Source of the DNA: Lysinibacillus sp. OF-1 | GTDB taxonomy: Bacteria > Bacillota > Bacilli > Bacillales_A > Planococcaceae | Reading direction: 5' to 3' | Assembly: GCF_028356935.1 (NCBI RefSeq) | Contig: NZ_CP102798.1 | Span: 2,232,001 to 2,296,000 of the forward strand | DNA: 64,000 bases | In this document: positions 46,106-54,910 of the stretch, piece after piece | Position numbering within the stretch: the first letter of the stretch is position 1 | Layout: each line of letters starts with the position of its first letter | Position numbers and translations under genes: made by a program | Notes under the pieces: model-generated | The model's input: only the letters and a program-made list of their open reading frames with translations | The model's database searches: none | What the model was told of the DNA's origin: nothing

Positions 46106-46204
46106 ATGCATGTAACAGCAAAAGTTATGTTAAATCATATTATTGCGGAATCAGCATATTTTATTGGCATTGCACAAACCATCTTTTTTCAACATAAATG
46201 GTAA
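46106..46204 (+). CDS. Candidate 32-residue microprotein
   Basis: ATG at 46106 preceded by GGAGAGGG encodes MHVTAKVMLNHIIAESAYFI plus 12 residues, moderately hydrophobic, ending before the terminator at 46219. Weak evidence: ribosome site and position only. It could be a fragment of a lost gene. Confidence 0.3.
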   Translation: MHVTAKVMLNHIIAESAYFIGIAQTIFFQHKW

Positions 46205-46218
46205 TACTTGGCGAGTTA

Positions 46219-46262
46219 AAAAATGGAGTTTGATAGAAGAAACTCTTACCAAATTCCATTTT
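46219..46262. terminator. Bidirectional terminator after the MocR region
   Basis: AAAAAATGGA / TCCATTTTTT outer stem with an inner GAGTTT/AAACTC hairpin; A/T tracts both ways between convergent units. Confidence 0.75.
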
Positions 46263-46287
46263 TTATAACGCTATCTTTGTCACAATA

Positions 46288-46653
46288 TTAACTATTCGGA
46301 ATTTTCTCTTTATACTTTAAGGAAAGAAGGCTTAAAGAATAATTCTTAAGTGTATCTGTGTTAATAAAATCATTTAGAATACCTTCAATGGAACTACAAT
46401 GCTGATTAATTAAATTGATTTCTTCTATATAATTTGAATCAATCGAAGCTTCTCTTAACGTTTTAAACACTACTTTCTGTTCATTAAACAAATAGACCAA
46501 TTCAAACCTAGCATTCAGTATCAAAATAGTAATCTCTGGAAAAACAATTCGATCTTTTAAAACTTCAAGAATGCAATCGACAGACTTTACGCCTTCTATC
46601 GCATGCAAAGATGAAAAAACACCATGTAATAATTCTTCAAAATCAACCTTCAT
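46288..46653 (-). CDS. Hypothetical protein, 121 residues
   Basis: Not recognised. Soluble, alternating hydrophobic pattern with three cysteines (two isolated, one in NQHCSSIEG). A strong ribosome site GGAGGATTTAA precedes the ATG on the minus strand, and a terminator lies beyond the stop, so it is probably expressed alone. Confidence 0.6.
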   Translation of the reverse strand: MKVDFEELLHGVFSSLHAIEGVKSVDCILEVLKDRIVFPEITILILNARFELVYLFNEQKVVFKTLREASIDSNYIEEINLINQHCSSIEGILNDFINTDTLKNYSLSLLSLKYKEKIPNS

Positions 46654-46845
46654 TTAAATCCTCCATCAATCATAAATCCTTTCTGATCATAACACTTTCT
46701 CAGAAAAATTTTAATGCTTAATATTTTCCTTCAATAATGTGGAATGGACTCATGCAAACGATAAAGATAATAAAGATTTAGCATTAAGGAGTTCCCACAA
46801 ATGGGATGATAGAAAAAATGTTAATTATAAAATTATTTAACAAAA

Positions 46846-46884
46846 GAAGAAGAATCGGAAAAATTAAATTTCCCATTCTTCTTT
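46846..46884 (-). terminator. Terminator of the DUF3888-like gene
   Basis: Stem AAGAAGAAT-GGAAA / TTTCC-ATTCTTCTT with one unpaired C on each side; it overlaps the stop codon of the minus-strand gene. Confidence 0.75.
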
Positions 46885-47620
46885 ATATATACCAGGGTAA
46901 TTGATGCTGCATTTTCTTACCTGGCTTACTTGCTTTATTTATTACGGTCCATGTGCCGTCTTTCTTTTGCAGCTGATAGCTTACATTGGTCCCATCTGCC
47001 CTTTTAAAGAGCATATAGCCTGTATTGTCTTTGATAAAGGTGACAGGGTCAACTACATTTTTATAGGGTATCTTTCGCTCAGGAAATAAAATATTGTTTG
47101 CTATTTCATCTGCAATCGTAGCAAGAGGCTTCATTTCATTATTTATTTCAGCCTTGTATTGCAATTGATTGTATCGATAGGAAATGAACGAGGCTAAATT
47201 CAAATTAAAGCTCTGCTGTATGTCTAAAAGTGTTGTGCGATAGAATGCATCTATTGCTTTTTCTACATTATCTGCCTCATGTTTATAGTGAAGGGTGTTC
47301 ACATCAGTTGGACTGATTTCAAACGTAATGATTTCCTTGCTATATGGTGGGGAATGGGCATGTTCAAAAGTAGTAACTTGAACGTTAACCCTAAAGCTAA
47401 ACTGACTTTCCCTAATAACGTTCAAAATGTTCGCATCATACAAGCCATACTGCTTAGGATAGCCGTAGTAATGGTCAATTTCCTTTTCTATAAATGGATT
47501 AAGGATTGTTATCAATGTATCAGTGATGAGTTTCTCATCAGCTTGTTCGCTTTGTGCATAAATCTTACTGGGCATAATCAAAATAGTGACTATAGTCATT
47601 AAAGTAGCGATTTTTTTCAT
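46883..47620 (-). CDS. Secreted DUF3888-like protein
   Basis: 245 residues with an N-terminal signal peptide (MKKIATLMTIVTILIMPSKIYA, cleavage near 22). The mature part matches the pattern of Bacillales DUF3888 proteins: LITDTLITILNPFIEKEIDHYYG, YGLYDANIL and VTTFEHAHSPPYSKEIITF. Function unknown. The start at 47620 is chosen for the signal peptide and AGAAAGG site; the frame extends upstream to 47671. Confidence 0.7.
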   Translation of the reverse strand: MKKIATLMTIVTILIMPSKIYAQSEQADEKLITDTLITILNPFIEKEIDHYYGYPKQYGLYDANILNVIRESQFSFRVNVQVTTFEHAHSPPYSKEIITFEISPTDVNTLHYKHEADNVEKAIDAFYRTTLLDIQQSFNLNLASFISYRYNQLQYKAEINNEMKPLATIADEIANNILFPERKIPYKNVVDPVTFIKDNTGYMLFKRADGTNVSYQLQKKDGTWTVINKASKPGKKMQHQLPWYI

Positions 47621-47738
47621 GGGATTGCTAGCCTTTCTATAAAATATTTCTTTATAGTGTGCGTCGATCACAGAAAATTATTAAACGTTTTATAGTTAAA
47701 GATAAAAATAATAAAGGTGTCACTTGGTTTCATTAAAA

Positions 47739-47769
47739 AGAAGAATCCATTTTGAAAATGGACTCTTCT
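47739..47769 (-). terminator. Terminator of the ABC-F gene
   Basis: 15-bp stem AGAAGAATCCATTTT / AAAATGGACTCTTCT with one mismatch, just beyond the stop codon of the minus-strand gene. Confidence 0.75.
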
Positions 47770-47782
47770 CTAAATGATTCCT

Positions 47783-49264
47783 TTATGACAAAGCTATTGT
47801 TTTCGTTGCCACGGTTTGTTGAAAGGCTTGGTCATGCTCCACAAAAATCATTGTAGGATTAAAACTTTGAATAAGCTCTTCAATCTGCATGCGCGAATAA
47901 ATATCAATAAAATTTAAGGGTTCATCCCAAATATAGAGATGTGCTTTTTCACACAAACTTTTGGCAATCAACAGCTTTTTCTTTTGCCCACCTGAATAAT
48001 GTGAGATGTCTTTATCAAATTGAATCCGCTCAAAGTCCATCTTTCGCAGAATAGATTTAAATAACGTCTCATCTATAGCATGCTCTTCAATAAAATCCGA
48101 TAATGCTCCCTTCAAATGAGCAGTATCCTGTTGAACATAGGAGATAATAAGGCCAGCAGCTAAATGTATAGAGCCTGTATGCTGTATAGGCTTGCCAAGA
48201 AGCAGCTGTAGGATACTACTTTTTCCGCTTCCATTTTTGCCATCGAGAACAATGCGATCACCTTGCGCCACTTTGAAGCTAATAGGCTGATTCACAAAGT
48301 TGTCGTCATACTGAATTGATACATCCGTTACAACAACCATGTCTTTTGATGGAAATGCTAATGGTTGTACTTTTAAAGATTCCGTTTTTTCAACATTTTT
48401 TAGCAGTTTTGATTTTTCATGAATCGCTTTTTGCTGCCTAGATTCCAAGTTCTTTGCTCGCTTCATCATCTTGGCTGCTTTATGTCCAACAAAGCCTTTA
48501 TCTAGCTTAGAACCCGAATTCGTAGTTCCATTTTTGGAAGCCTCCACTTGATTAGACCAACCTACCGAACGCTTGGAAGACTGCGTTAAACGGTCGATAT
48601 CTTTTTGCAGACGTTGATTAGTTGCTTCTTCATGTTCCTGCTGTCGATCAAAATTTAACTTCCAAGTTGAGTAGTTACCACTTTGAACATCAATATTGGC
48701 TCTATTGATCGATAAAATATGATCAACACAGCCATCTAAAAAGGCTCTGTCATGCGAAATTAAAATAAATCCTTTTTTCTTGCGTAGATAATTAGAGATC
48801 GTCTTTCGTGCATCTGTATCGAGATGATTGGTTGGCTCATCAATTAATAGAAACTGTCCCTCTGTTAAAAAGAGCGCTGCAAGCAACACCTTTGTTTGCT
48901 CTCCATTAGATAATGTTTGAAAAGGGCGATACATGACCTCAGCATCGACATCTAGATAGGCTATTTCACGAATATATTCCCAATCTTCTGCCAGAGGGCA
49001 AATTTCTTCAAAAATTTCGTACGTATATTTATTTGGGTCTGAAACAGGATAGGGGAAATAAGTAAATTCTACTGAAGAAATGATGTTCCCACTATACTCA
49101 TAATTCCCTAATAGCAAATTAAAAAATGTTGTCTTCCCACGACCATTCCTACCGATAAATCCAAGTTTCCAATCTGTATCAATCTGAAAGTTGACACCCT
49201 CAAAAATATAATCAAAGCTGCTTGGGTAAGAAAACGTTAAGTCTTGTACTTGTATCATTGACAT
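47783..49264 (-). CDS. ABC-F ATPase, Lsa/Vga-type ribosome protection protein
   Basis: Twin-ABC protein without membrane segments, 493 residues. ABC1: GRNGRGKTT (38-46), LSNGE (118-122), LLIDEPTNHLD (139-149). A long basic linker (about 190-305) should reach the peptidyl-transferase centre. ABC2: GKNGSGKSS (342-350), YSGGQKKK, YIWDEPLNFID. The size and the absent C-terminal extension fit Lsa-type proteins that remove lincosamides, streptogramin A and pleuromutilins from ribosomes; the exact drug range is inference. The ATG at 49264 has AAAGGAGGAATT. Preceded by a two-step attenuator leader. Confidence 0.86.
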   Translation of the reverse strand: MSMIQVQDLTFSYPSSFDYIFEGVNFQIDTDWKLGFIGRNGRGKTTFFNLLLGNYEYSGNIISSVEFTYFPYPVSDPNKYTYEIFEEICPLAEDWEYIREIAYLDVDAEVMYRPFQTLSNGEQTKVLLAALFLTEGQFLLIDEPTNHLDTDARKTISNYLRKKKGFILISHDRAFLDGCVDHILSINRANIDVQSGNYSTWKLNFDRQQEHEEATNQRLQKDIDRLTQSSKRSVGWSNQVEASKNGTTNSGSKLDKGFVGHKAAKMMKRAKNLESRQQKAIHEKSKLLKNVEKTESLKVQPLAFPSKDMVVVTDVSIQYDDNFVNQPISFKVAQGDRIVLDGKNGSGKSSILQLLLGKPIQHTGSIHLAAGLIISYVQQDTAHLKGALSDFIEEHAIDETLFKSILRKMDFERIQFDKDISHYSGGQKKKLLIAKSLCEKAHLYIWDEPLNFIDIYSRMQIEELIQSFNPTMIFVEHDQAFQQTVATKTIALS

Positions 49265-49275
49265 GATAATTCCTC

Positions 49276-49310
49276 CTTTGTATAGCAAATCATTTTTCTT
49301 TTATACAAAG
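49276..49310 (-). promoter_or_regulatory. Ribosome-site-sequestering hairpin of the ABC-F gene
   Basis: On the minus strand CTTTGTATA (49310-49302) pairs perfectly with TATACAAAG (49284-49276), which runs straight into the GAGG of the ABC-F ribosome site. Upstream, CTCCGTATAAGT (inside leader peptide 2) pairs with ACTTATACGGAG, and CATCCATC with GATGGATG, giving alternative folds as in erm-type translational attenuation. Confidence 0.65.
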
Positions 49311-49357
49311 TCGGTACATCCATCTATGCTAAATTTCTCCGTATAAGTTGATGGATG

Positions 49358-49411
49358 CTAACGACTTATACGGAGCATCACATGCGTCACAATAGGTTCA
49401 GAATCGCTCAT
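49358..49411 (-). CDS. Leader peptide 2 (MSDSEPIVTHVMLRISR)
   Basis: 17 codons from the ATG at 49411 with AAAGGAGAG seven bases upstream. Its last codons contain the 5' arm of the CTCCGTATAAGT hairpin, so a ribosome stalled on this frame would change the downstream fold and expose the ABC-F ribosome site. Confidence 0.65.
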   Translation of the reverse strand: MSDSEPIVTHVMLRISR

Positions 49412-49472
49412 TTTTTTCTCTCCTTTATTAGGTAGATGAAAGATACAGAATAAACTATGAGAGCAAGAAAAA

Positions 49473-49593
49473 ATCCCCCCAATTGGATATTGGAAGGATT
49501 AGTCTCTCACTGAATAAACTTTATTTGCCAATGACATCATGACAAATAAACGCAAACTGATTGTTAAAAATGGATAGACTAATCCTATATTTT
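49473..49593 (-). promoter_or_regulatory. Transcription attenuator (terminator/antiterminator) of the ABC-F gene
   Basis: Terminator on the minus strand: ATCCTTCC (49499-49492) pairs with GGGGGGAT (49480-49473), then TTTTTTC. Antiterminator: AGGATTAGTCT (49586-49576) pairs with AGACTAATCCT (49505-49495) and so consumes the terminator's 5' arm. Anti-antiterminator: CTAATCTATATTTT in leader peptide 1 (49634-49621) pairs with AAAATATAGGATTAG (49593-49579). Stalling on leader 1 should permit read-through. Confidence 0.7.
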
Positions 49594-49613
49594 GTCGTTT
49601 GAAGTGATTCATT

Positions 49614-49649
49614 TCAAATAAAAATATAGATTAGTTCATCATTGTCCAT
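49614..49649 (-). CDS. Leader peptide 1 (MDNDELIYIFI)
   Basis: 11 codons from the ATG at 49649, with AGAGGA seven bases upstream and a promoter about 30 bases before. The second half of the frame forms segment 1 of the attenuator. The hydrophobic IYIFI end recalls macrolide-type stalling peptides only loosely. Confidence 0.6.
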   Translation of the reverse strand: MDNDELIYIFI

Positions 49650-49677
49650 TCATCAGTCCTCTCATAATTGTATTTTT

Positions 49678-49706
49678 ATAGTAACAAATTTTTTTATGGA
49701 ATACAA
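49678..49706 (-). promoter_or_regulatory. Promoter of the ABC-F leader transcript
   Basis: On the minus strand TTGTAT (49706-49701), a 17-base spacer and TACTAT (49683-49678); transcription should begin near 49671, giving a leader of about 400 bases. Confidence 0.6.
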
Positions 49707-49832
49707 TGTAGCCTTATCTTCTTAAACCAATCCCTACAATAATTATAGAAATAATTTAGATAATCGTATAAAAATTATTTCTACTATTCTGAAAGATATG
49801 TTATAGTAGGAGCATAATTGAATAATGTGTAA

Positions 49833-50025
49833 GAATTGGTGCCAAATGAAAGTTTGGCTTAAAAGGGAAGTCGGTGCAAATCCGACGCTGTCCCGCAACT
49901 GTTATTCGGAGCAAATCACAAAGGCCACTGGGAAACCGGGAAGGCTGTGAGGCGTGTTGATGAGAAGCCAGGAGACCTGCCAATTTCTAGTACACACCAA
50001 ATACCTACGTGGAAATAGGTGGTGA
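49833..50025 (+). promoter_or_regulatory. Cobalamin riboswitch 1 (metE)
   Basis: Adenosylcobalamin-type aptamer: GGGAAGTCGGTGCAAATCC, GACGCTGTCCCGCAACTGT, B12-box-like AGGCCACTG, and AGCCAGGAGACCTGCC, followed by the CCTACGTGGAAATAGG peripheral hairpin. It lies about 150 bases before metE and a terminator intervenes, so cobalamin should terminate transcription. Confidence 0.94.
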
Positions 50026-50119
50026 AAAGTGACCAAATCGGCACTGTGCGATAACAAATGATTTATGCGAAAGTAGATACTTTTTTCGTATTGTTTTAGC
50101 ATTAAAAATTTCAACTAGC

Positions 50120-50158
50120 AGCCATTCTCCTCCTTGGAAAATGGCTTTTTATTTTTTT
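50120..50158 (+). terminator. Riboswitch-controlled terminator before metE
   Basis: AGCCATT-TCC / GGA-AATGGCT hairpin (one mismatch) and TTTTTATTTTTTT, ending about 20 bases before the metE start. It is the expected expression platform of cobalamin riboswitch 1. Confidence 0.8.
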
Positions 50159-50177
50159 CTGAAAAGGAGATATAAAA

Positions 50178-52475
50178 ATGACCTATACAAGCACACTCAT
50201 TGGTTACCCGTATATCGGGGAAGATCGCGAATGGAAAAAAGCATTAGAAGCATTTTGGCGCAACGAGCTTTCTGAAGAGGATTTTGAGGATAGTTTAAAA
50301 AAAATCCGTTTAGCTAGAATTGACAAGCAGCTACAGCTTGGCATCGACATGGTGACAGTTGGCGATTTTACGTATTACGATAGAATGTTAGATACAGCAT
50401 TAATGTTTGGTCTCATCCCAAAACGCTTTAACTGGCAGGGAGGGAAAGTAGATTTATCTACCTACTACAGCGTAGCAAGAGGGAATAAAACAGCTGTAGC
50501 TAGTGAGATGACAAAATGGTTTAATACAAACTATCACTATATTGTTCCTGAATACGAGGGACAGGCCTTGAAACTAACAGAAAATAAAGTGTTGGCCGAT
50601 TTCTTAGAGGCGAAAGAAACGTACGGTATTATTGCAAAGCCAACATTGATTGGTCCCTATACATTCTGCAAGTTAACAAAAGGCTATAGCAAATTCACAC
50701 AGGTTGAATACTTATTAGCTCTAATACCGCTCTATACACAAGTATTAAAAGAATTAGTAGATGCAGGTGCAAATTGGATTCAACTAGAAGAGCCATCACT
50801 TGTCACAACCCTTGATCCAGCAGACATCAAGCTTGTGCAAGAGATTTACGACCAGTTAGCCGTTGCGGTTCCAGAAGCGAAAATCATGCTGCAAACTTAT
50901 TTTGAAGCATTATGCAACTATGAAACATTGATTACATTGCCTGTAGAAGGATTTGGCCTAGACTTTGTTCATGGCTATAAAGGAAATATGGCGTCACTTC
51001 GTCAATATGGTTTCCCTCAGGACAAAGTATTGGCAGTCGGGGTTGTTAATGGACGTGATATTTGGCGTTCCAACTTAGCGGAGGTCAATGCTACAATTCA
51101 GGCAATTGAGCATTTAAGTAATGCAGCAGAGCTATGGATTCAACCATCCAGCAATCTACAACATGTACCGATCACAACTGCTCTTGAAAATGAGATTGAC
51201 CCTGTTCTGAAGCATGCCTTAGCCTTCGCAGATGAAAAGATTGTAGAAATCACGGAGCTAACTAAATGTAGACGAGATACAGAGGGTATCTTACAGCATA
51301 ATTTTTCTGAAAGTATGAAGGCAATTGAGGCTCTAAAAAACCATCCAATCCGTCAAAACAAGTTGATCCATCAAGCAGTTCAAACTGTGACAACGCAAGA
51401 TTTTGAACGACATAGTGAATTTGCTCAGCGTCAAAAGATGCAGCAGCAAGCGTTAGCGTTACCGCTATTCCCAACAACAACAATCGGAAGCTTCCCACAA
51501 TCTGATGAGGTGAAAAGGAATCGTAATGCTTGGCGTAAAAAACAATTATCGAATGAAGCCTATGAGGCATTTATAGAGCAGGAAACAAAACGCTGGATTA
51601 CGATACAAGAGGAACTAGATATCGATGTACTCGTTCACGGTGAATTTGAGCGTACAGACATGGTCGAATACTTTGGTGAAAAGCTGACTGGCTTTGCCTT
51701 TACAAAAAAAGCATGGGTCGTTTCCTATGGCTCACGCTGTGTCAAGCCACCGATCATTTATGGAGATGTTGCGTGGTCTTCAGCAATAACTGTAAAAGAG
51801 TCAGCCTATGCTCAAAGCTTAACAAAGCGCTTTGTAAAAGGTATGCTGACAGGACCAGTGACGATATTAAATTGGTCCTTTGTACGAGACGATCTGTCAC
51901 GTAAAGATGTCGCTTATCAAATTGCATTAGCACTTCGCAAAGAGGTTGAGGCACTCGAAAACGCAGGTATTTCAATTATTCAAGTGGATGAGCCAGCTCT
52001 AAGAGAAGGTTTACCGCTACGAAAAGAAGAATGGGGAGCTTACTTAGAATGGGCTGTTAATTCCTTTAAGCTGGCTACAGCTAGTGTCAAAGATGAAACA
52101 CAAATCCATACACATATGTGCTACTGCGAATTTAACGATTTCATCGAACCGATTAGTGCACTTGATGCAGACGTGATTTCCATTGAAACATCAAGAAGTC
52201 ACGGGGAGCTCATTACATCACTGCAAGGGCAACCTTATCAAAAGGGCATTGGCTTAGGCGTTTATGATATTCATAGTCCTCGTGTGCCAAGCAATGAAGA
52301 AATGCTAACTATTATGAGAGATAGTTTACAGGTGTTAGATTCCCATCAATTTTGGGTGAACCCAGATTGTGGTTTAAAAACAAGAAAAGAAACTGAAACT
52401 GTTGCAGCTTTGGCTAATATGGTTGCTGCAACGAAAACATTACGCCAGGAAGTACAACAATCTATCTCGAGATAA
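50178..52475 (+). CDS. metE: Cobalamin-independent methionine synthase
   Basis: MetE transfers methyl from 5-methyltetrahydropteroyl-polyglutamate to homocysteine without B12. 765 residues, two fused barrels; the zinc site is visible in HTHMCYCEF (His and Cys) and the C-terminal NPDCGLKTR Cys, with the conserved SFPQSDEVKRNR and HGEFERTDMVEYFG segments at the start of the second barrel. AAAAGGAG lies upstream of the ATG. The B12 riboswitch should silence it when cobalamin allows MetH to work; no metH is in the window. Confidence 0.97.
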   Translation: MTYTSTLIGYPYIGEDREWKKALEAFWRNELSEEDFEDSLKKIRLARIDKQLQLGIDMVTVGDFTYYDRMLDTALMFGLIPKRFNWQGGKVDLSTYYSVARGNKTAVASEMTKWFNTNYHYIVPEYEGQALKLTENKVLADFLEAKETYGIIAKPTLIGPYTFCKLTKGYSKFTQVEYLLALIPLYTQVLKELVDAGANWIQLEEPSLVTTLDPADIKLVQEIYDQLAVAVPEAKIMLQTYFEALCNYETLITLPVEGFGLDFVHGYKGNMASLRQYGFPQDKVLAVGVVNGRDIWRSNLAEVNATIQAIEHLSNAAELWIQPSSNLQHVPITTALENEIDPVLKHALAFADEKIVEITELTKCRRDTEGILQHNFSESMKAIEALKNHPIRQNKLIHQAVQTVTTQDFERHSEFAQRQKMQQQALALPLFPTTTIGSFPQSDEVKRNRNAWRKKQLSNEAYEAFIEQETKRWITIQEELDIDVLVHGEFERTDMVEYFGEKLTGFAFTKKAWVVSYGSRCVKPPIIYGDVAWSSAITVKESAYAQSLTKRFVKGMLTGPVTILNWSFVRDDLSRKDVAYQIALALRKEVEALENAGISIIQVDEPALREGLPLRKEEWGAYLEWAVNSFKLATASVKDETQIHTHMCYCEFNDFIEPISALDADVISIETSRSHGELITSLQGQPYQKGIGLGVYDIHSPRVPSNEEMLTIMRDSLQVLDSHQFWVNPDCGLKTRKETETVAALANMVAATKTLRQEVQQSISR

Positions 52476-52526
52476 CGACATCATTTTATAAATCTACTAC
52501 AACTACTACATCTTCTCTCCGAAATA

Positions 52527-52566
52527 CAACAAAGACCAGGAAAAAAATGGACCTGGTCTTTTGTTG
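52527..52566 (+). terminator. Terminator of metE
   Basis: CAACAAAGACCAGG pairs with CCTGGTCTTTTGTTG; strong hairpin 50 bases after the stop codon. Confidence 0.85.
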
Positions 52567-52664
52567 TTTCATTCTTTTAAGATTTTTATTATATTCAGAA
52601 AATAAAATTGACGTGAACAATCGAGCATGTTATGTTTATAACGAATTTCATAGCGATCATTACA

Positions 52665-52870
52665 AGTTTGAGTGAAAAAGACTTTCATTCAATTAAAAGG
52701 AAAATGGGTGTAAATCCCATGCTGTCCCGCAGCTGTAAATGAGGAGTTTTGTTTCAAATACCACTAAGTGATTACTTGGGAAGGTGAAGCAAAATCATGA
52801 TTCATGAGCCAGAATGCCTGCTTGTAAGGAGATTCATTGATGATCTACGAAAGATAGGGAGATGGATGGA
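52665..52870 (+). promoter_or_regulatory. Cobalamin riboswitch 2 (metal/peptide ABC transporter)
   Basis: AAAAGGAAAATGGGTGTAAA, then CCCATGCTGTCCCGCAGCTGT, a B12-box-like ACCACTAAG and GAGCCAGAATGCCTGC, ending in a CTACGAAAGATAGGGAG peripheral hairpin. Core positions match riboswitches 1 and 3, with a slightly diverged 3' part. Confidence 0.88.
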
Positions 52871-52896
52871 GGCTTACTCATTGTAAGTTTTTCTGT

Positions 52897-52927
52897 CCTT
52901 ATTCTTTTTTAGAATAAGGTTTTTTTA
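52897..52927 (+). terminator. Riboswitch-controlled terminator before the nikA-like gene
   Basis: Stem CCTTATTCT / AGAATAAGG with a short loop and TTTTTTT; expression platform of cobalamin riboswitch 2. Confidence 0.85.
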
Positions 52928-53225
52928 GTTTGATTCAGCAAATGTTTTTGTAGTAGCACATACAGAAGACTTCTTTTTCTATAAGAAGATAAATAGTCAA
53001 TGGCTGTTTAAATGCCCTCTGAACGTCAAAAAGCACCACGTCCTGTGGCAATGTCGGTGTGTCTAAAGCCTCTAGCGGATATCACAAACTTTGAAAAGGT
53101 GTCTGCACAATGCAAATCAACTTCTACTCGTTAGCTCGAAAAATTTGAACGCATTGTTGATACCTTCTTTCCATCTATCTATAACTAGATTCATTTGTAC
53201 CACGAATAGAGATAGGAGACAGAAA
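52928..53225. other. Untranslated stretch between riboswitch 2 terminator and the nikA-like gene
   Basis: About 300 bases with no independent gene. A frame upstream of and joined to the nikA-like gene lacks a ribosome site and is probably leader. AGGAG at 53215 precedes the chosen start. Confidence 0.45.
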
Positions 53226-54839
53226 ATGAGATTGACTAAGTATGTACTTCCCTTCATCCTTGTGTTAACTTTCAGCGTACTTGCTGGTTGTACAAGCACA
53301 GATCAAGAAAAGGGAGAGACAGGAACACAGCAAACAAATGAAAAAATGATAACAATTGGGTGGCCATTAGATGTCGGCCCATTGAACCCCCATACATATT
53401 TACCCAATCAAATGACCGCACAAGCGATGGTCTATGAATCTTTGGTGGAATACAACGACGATGGAACTGTTAGTCCAAAGCTAGCAGAAAGCTGGGACAT
53501 ATCAGAAGATAAAACGACTTATACTTTTCATTTAAGAAAAGATGTTAAGTATTCAGACGGAACTGCGTTTAATGCAGATAATGTGATTCGTAATTTCAAT
53601 GCAGTATTAGCGGATCGGGAAATGCATTCTTGGATGGGTATGGTCAACCATATGAAAGAGGTTGTGAAAGTGGATGATTTTACAATTCGCTTGCAATTAG
53701 ATGAACCTTATTATCCTGTCTTAAACGAGCTTGCCTTTGTAAGACCATTCCGTTTTTTAGGGGATAATGGATTCCCAGCCGGAGATGCGACACAAGATTC
53801 GATCAAGGCACCTATTGGAACAGGTCCATGGGTATTAACCGAGTACAAAAAAGATGAATATGCTTTATTTAGTCGCAATGAAAACTATTGGGGAGAAAAG
53901 CCTCTCGTAGAACAAATTAAAGTTAAAATTATCCCAGATTCAGAATCGATTTCATTAGCATTTGAAAACGAGGAATTAGATTTAATTTATGGTCGTGGCA
54001 TCATTAGTTTAGATAACTATACGTATTTAAAAGATAGCAGTAAATACAAAACCGCTACCTCTGAGCCTTTGTCTACGAAAGCGTTACTCTTCAATACTCA
54101 GTCGGGACCGTTAGCCGAATTAAAGGTTCGTCAGGCCATTCAATATGCTATCAATAAGGAACAAATGGTTGACAGTATTACACATGGTACAGAACAAGTG
54201 GCTAACACATTATTTTGGGATGCCATTCCTTATGCCAATATAGAGTTAGCGCCAATCTTATATAATCCTGAAAAAGCGCAGCAACTACTAGATGAGGCAG
54301 GGTGGACGTTACAGAAGGGCGAAAAAATTCGTTCGAAAAACGGGCAACCATTATCATTAGATTTAATCTACATCGCAACAGATGCAATCCAAAAGCCAAT
54401 GGCGGAATTAATGCAAGGTGAACTAGCAAAAATAGGGGTACAGTTGAATTTAGAAGGTGCAGATGTGATGGTCGGTCTTCAAAAATTAATGGATGATCAG
54501 GTGGATATTAATTTCTGGCGTACAAACGGACCACCAACCGACCCACATAGCTTTGCAAATGAGTCAGCTACGCCAAATGCTAGTGGTGTTTATGAGGCAA
54601 AATTAGGCTTATCTAACGCTACAGACATCGATACGAAAATCCATCAATTATTAGTGGGAACAGATGAAGAGGAACGAGTGCAGCTTTACACGGATATTTT
54701 ATCCATATTCCATGATCAAGCACTTTTCTATCCTATCTCTTACGAAACAAATAATGTAATTTATCAACCATATATGAAGGATTTTGCTCCACGTGCATCT
54801 GAATATGATATTCCCTATGCACAAATGGATAAAGAGTAA
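53226..54839 (+). CDS. Nickel/cobalt-type ABC transporter solute-binding lipoprotein (NikA-like)
   Basis: Cluster-C solute-binding protein of 537 residues, lipobox LAGC (Cys22). The segments WPLDVGPLNPHTYLPNQMTA, MVYESLVEY, LAESWDISEDKTTYTFHLRK and ELAFVRPFRFLGD are characteristic of NikA-like binding proteins rather than OppA. A B12 riboswitch directly upstream suggests the cargo is cobalt (or a cobalt chelate), since B12-regulated importers usually carry cobalt or cobamides; nickel or a peptide remains possible. First gene of a five-gene operon. The ATG at 53226 starts a proper lipoprotein signal. Confidence 0.85.
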   Translation: MRLTKYVLPFILVLTFSVLAGCTSTDQEKGETGTQQTNEKMITIGWPLDVGPLNPHTYLPNQMTAQAMVYESLVEYNDDGTVSPKLAESWDISEDKTTYTFHLRKDVKYSDGTAFNADNVIRNFNAVLADREMHSWMGMVNHMKEVVKVDDFTIRLQLDEPYYPVLNELAFVRPFRFLGDNGFPAGDATQDSIKAPIGTGPWVLTEYKKDEYALFSRNENYWGEKPLVEQIKVKIIPDSESISLAFENEELDLIYGRGIISLDNYTYLKDSSKYKTATSEPLSTKALLFNTQSGPLAELKVRQAIQYAINKEQMVDSITHGTEQVANTLFWDAIPYANIELAPILYNPEKAQQLLDEAGWTLQKGEKIRSKNGQPLSLDLIYIATDAIQKPMAELMQGELAKIGVQLNLEGADVMVGLQKLMDDQVDINFWRTNGPPTDPHSFANESATPNASGVYEAKLGLSNATDIDTKIHQLLVGTDEEERVQLYTDILSIFHDQALFYPISYETNNVIYQPYMKDFAPRASEYDIPYAQMDKE

Positions 54840-54842
54840 TAA

Positions 54843-54884
54843 AAAAAGAGAGAGTATGTCTTGCAAAGACAGCTCTCTCTTTAT
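54843..54884 (+). terminator. Intra-operon terminator/attenuator after the binding-protein gene
   Basis: AAAGAGAGAG...TGTCTT pairs with AGACA...CTCTCTCTTT; T tract short. Probably lets the binding protein be made in excess over the permease. Confidence 0.7.
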
Positions 54885-54910
54885 CATAGGAGTGAGTAGG
54901 AAGTGACAGC

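Noticed and set aside
47279..47602. 107-codon plus-strand frame within the DUF3888-like gene
   Set aside because: Antisense to a secreted protein with signal peptide and its own ribosome site.
52928..53225. A 45-codon N-terminal extension of the NikA-like protein
   Set aside because: It would bury the lipoprotein signal internally and lacks a ribosome site.
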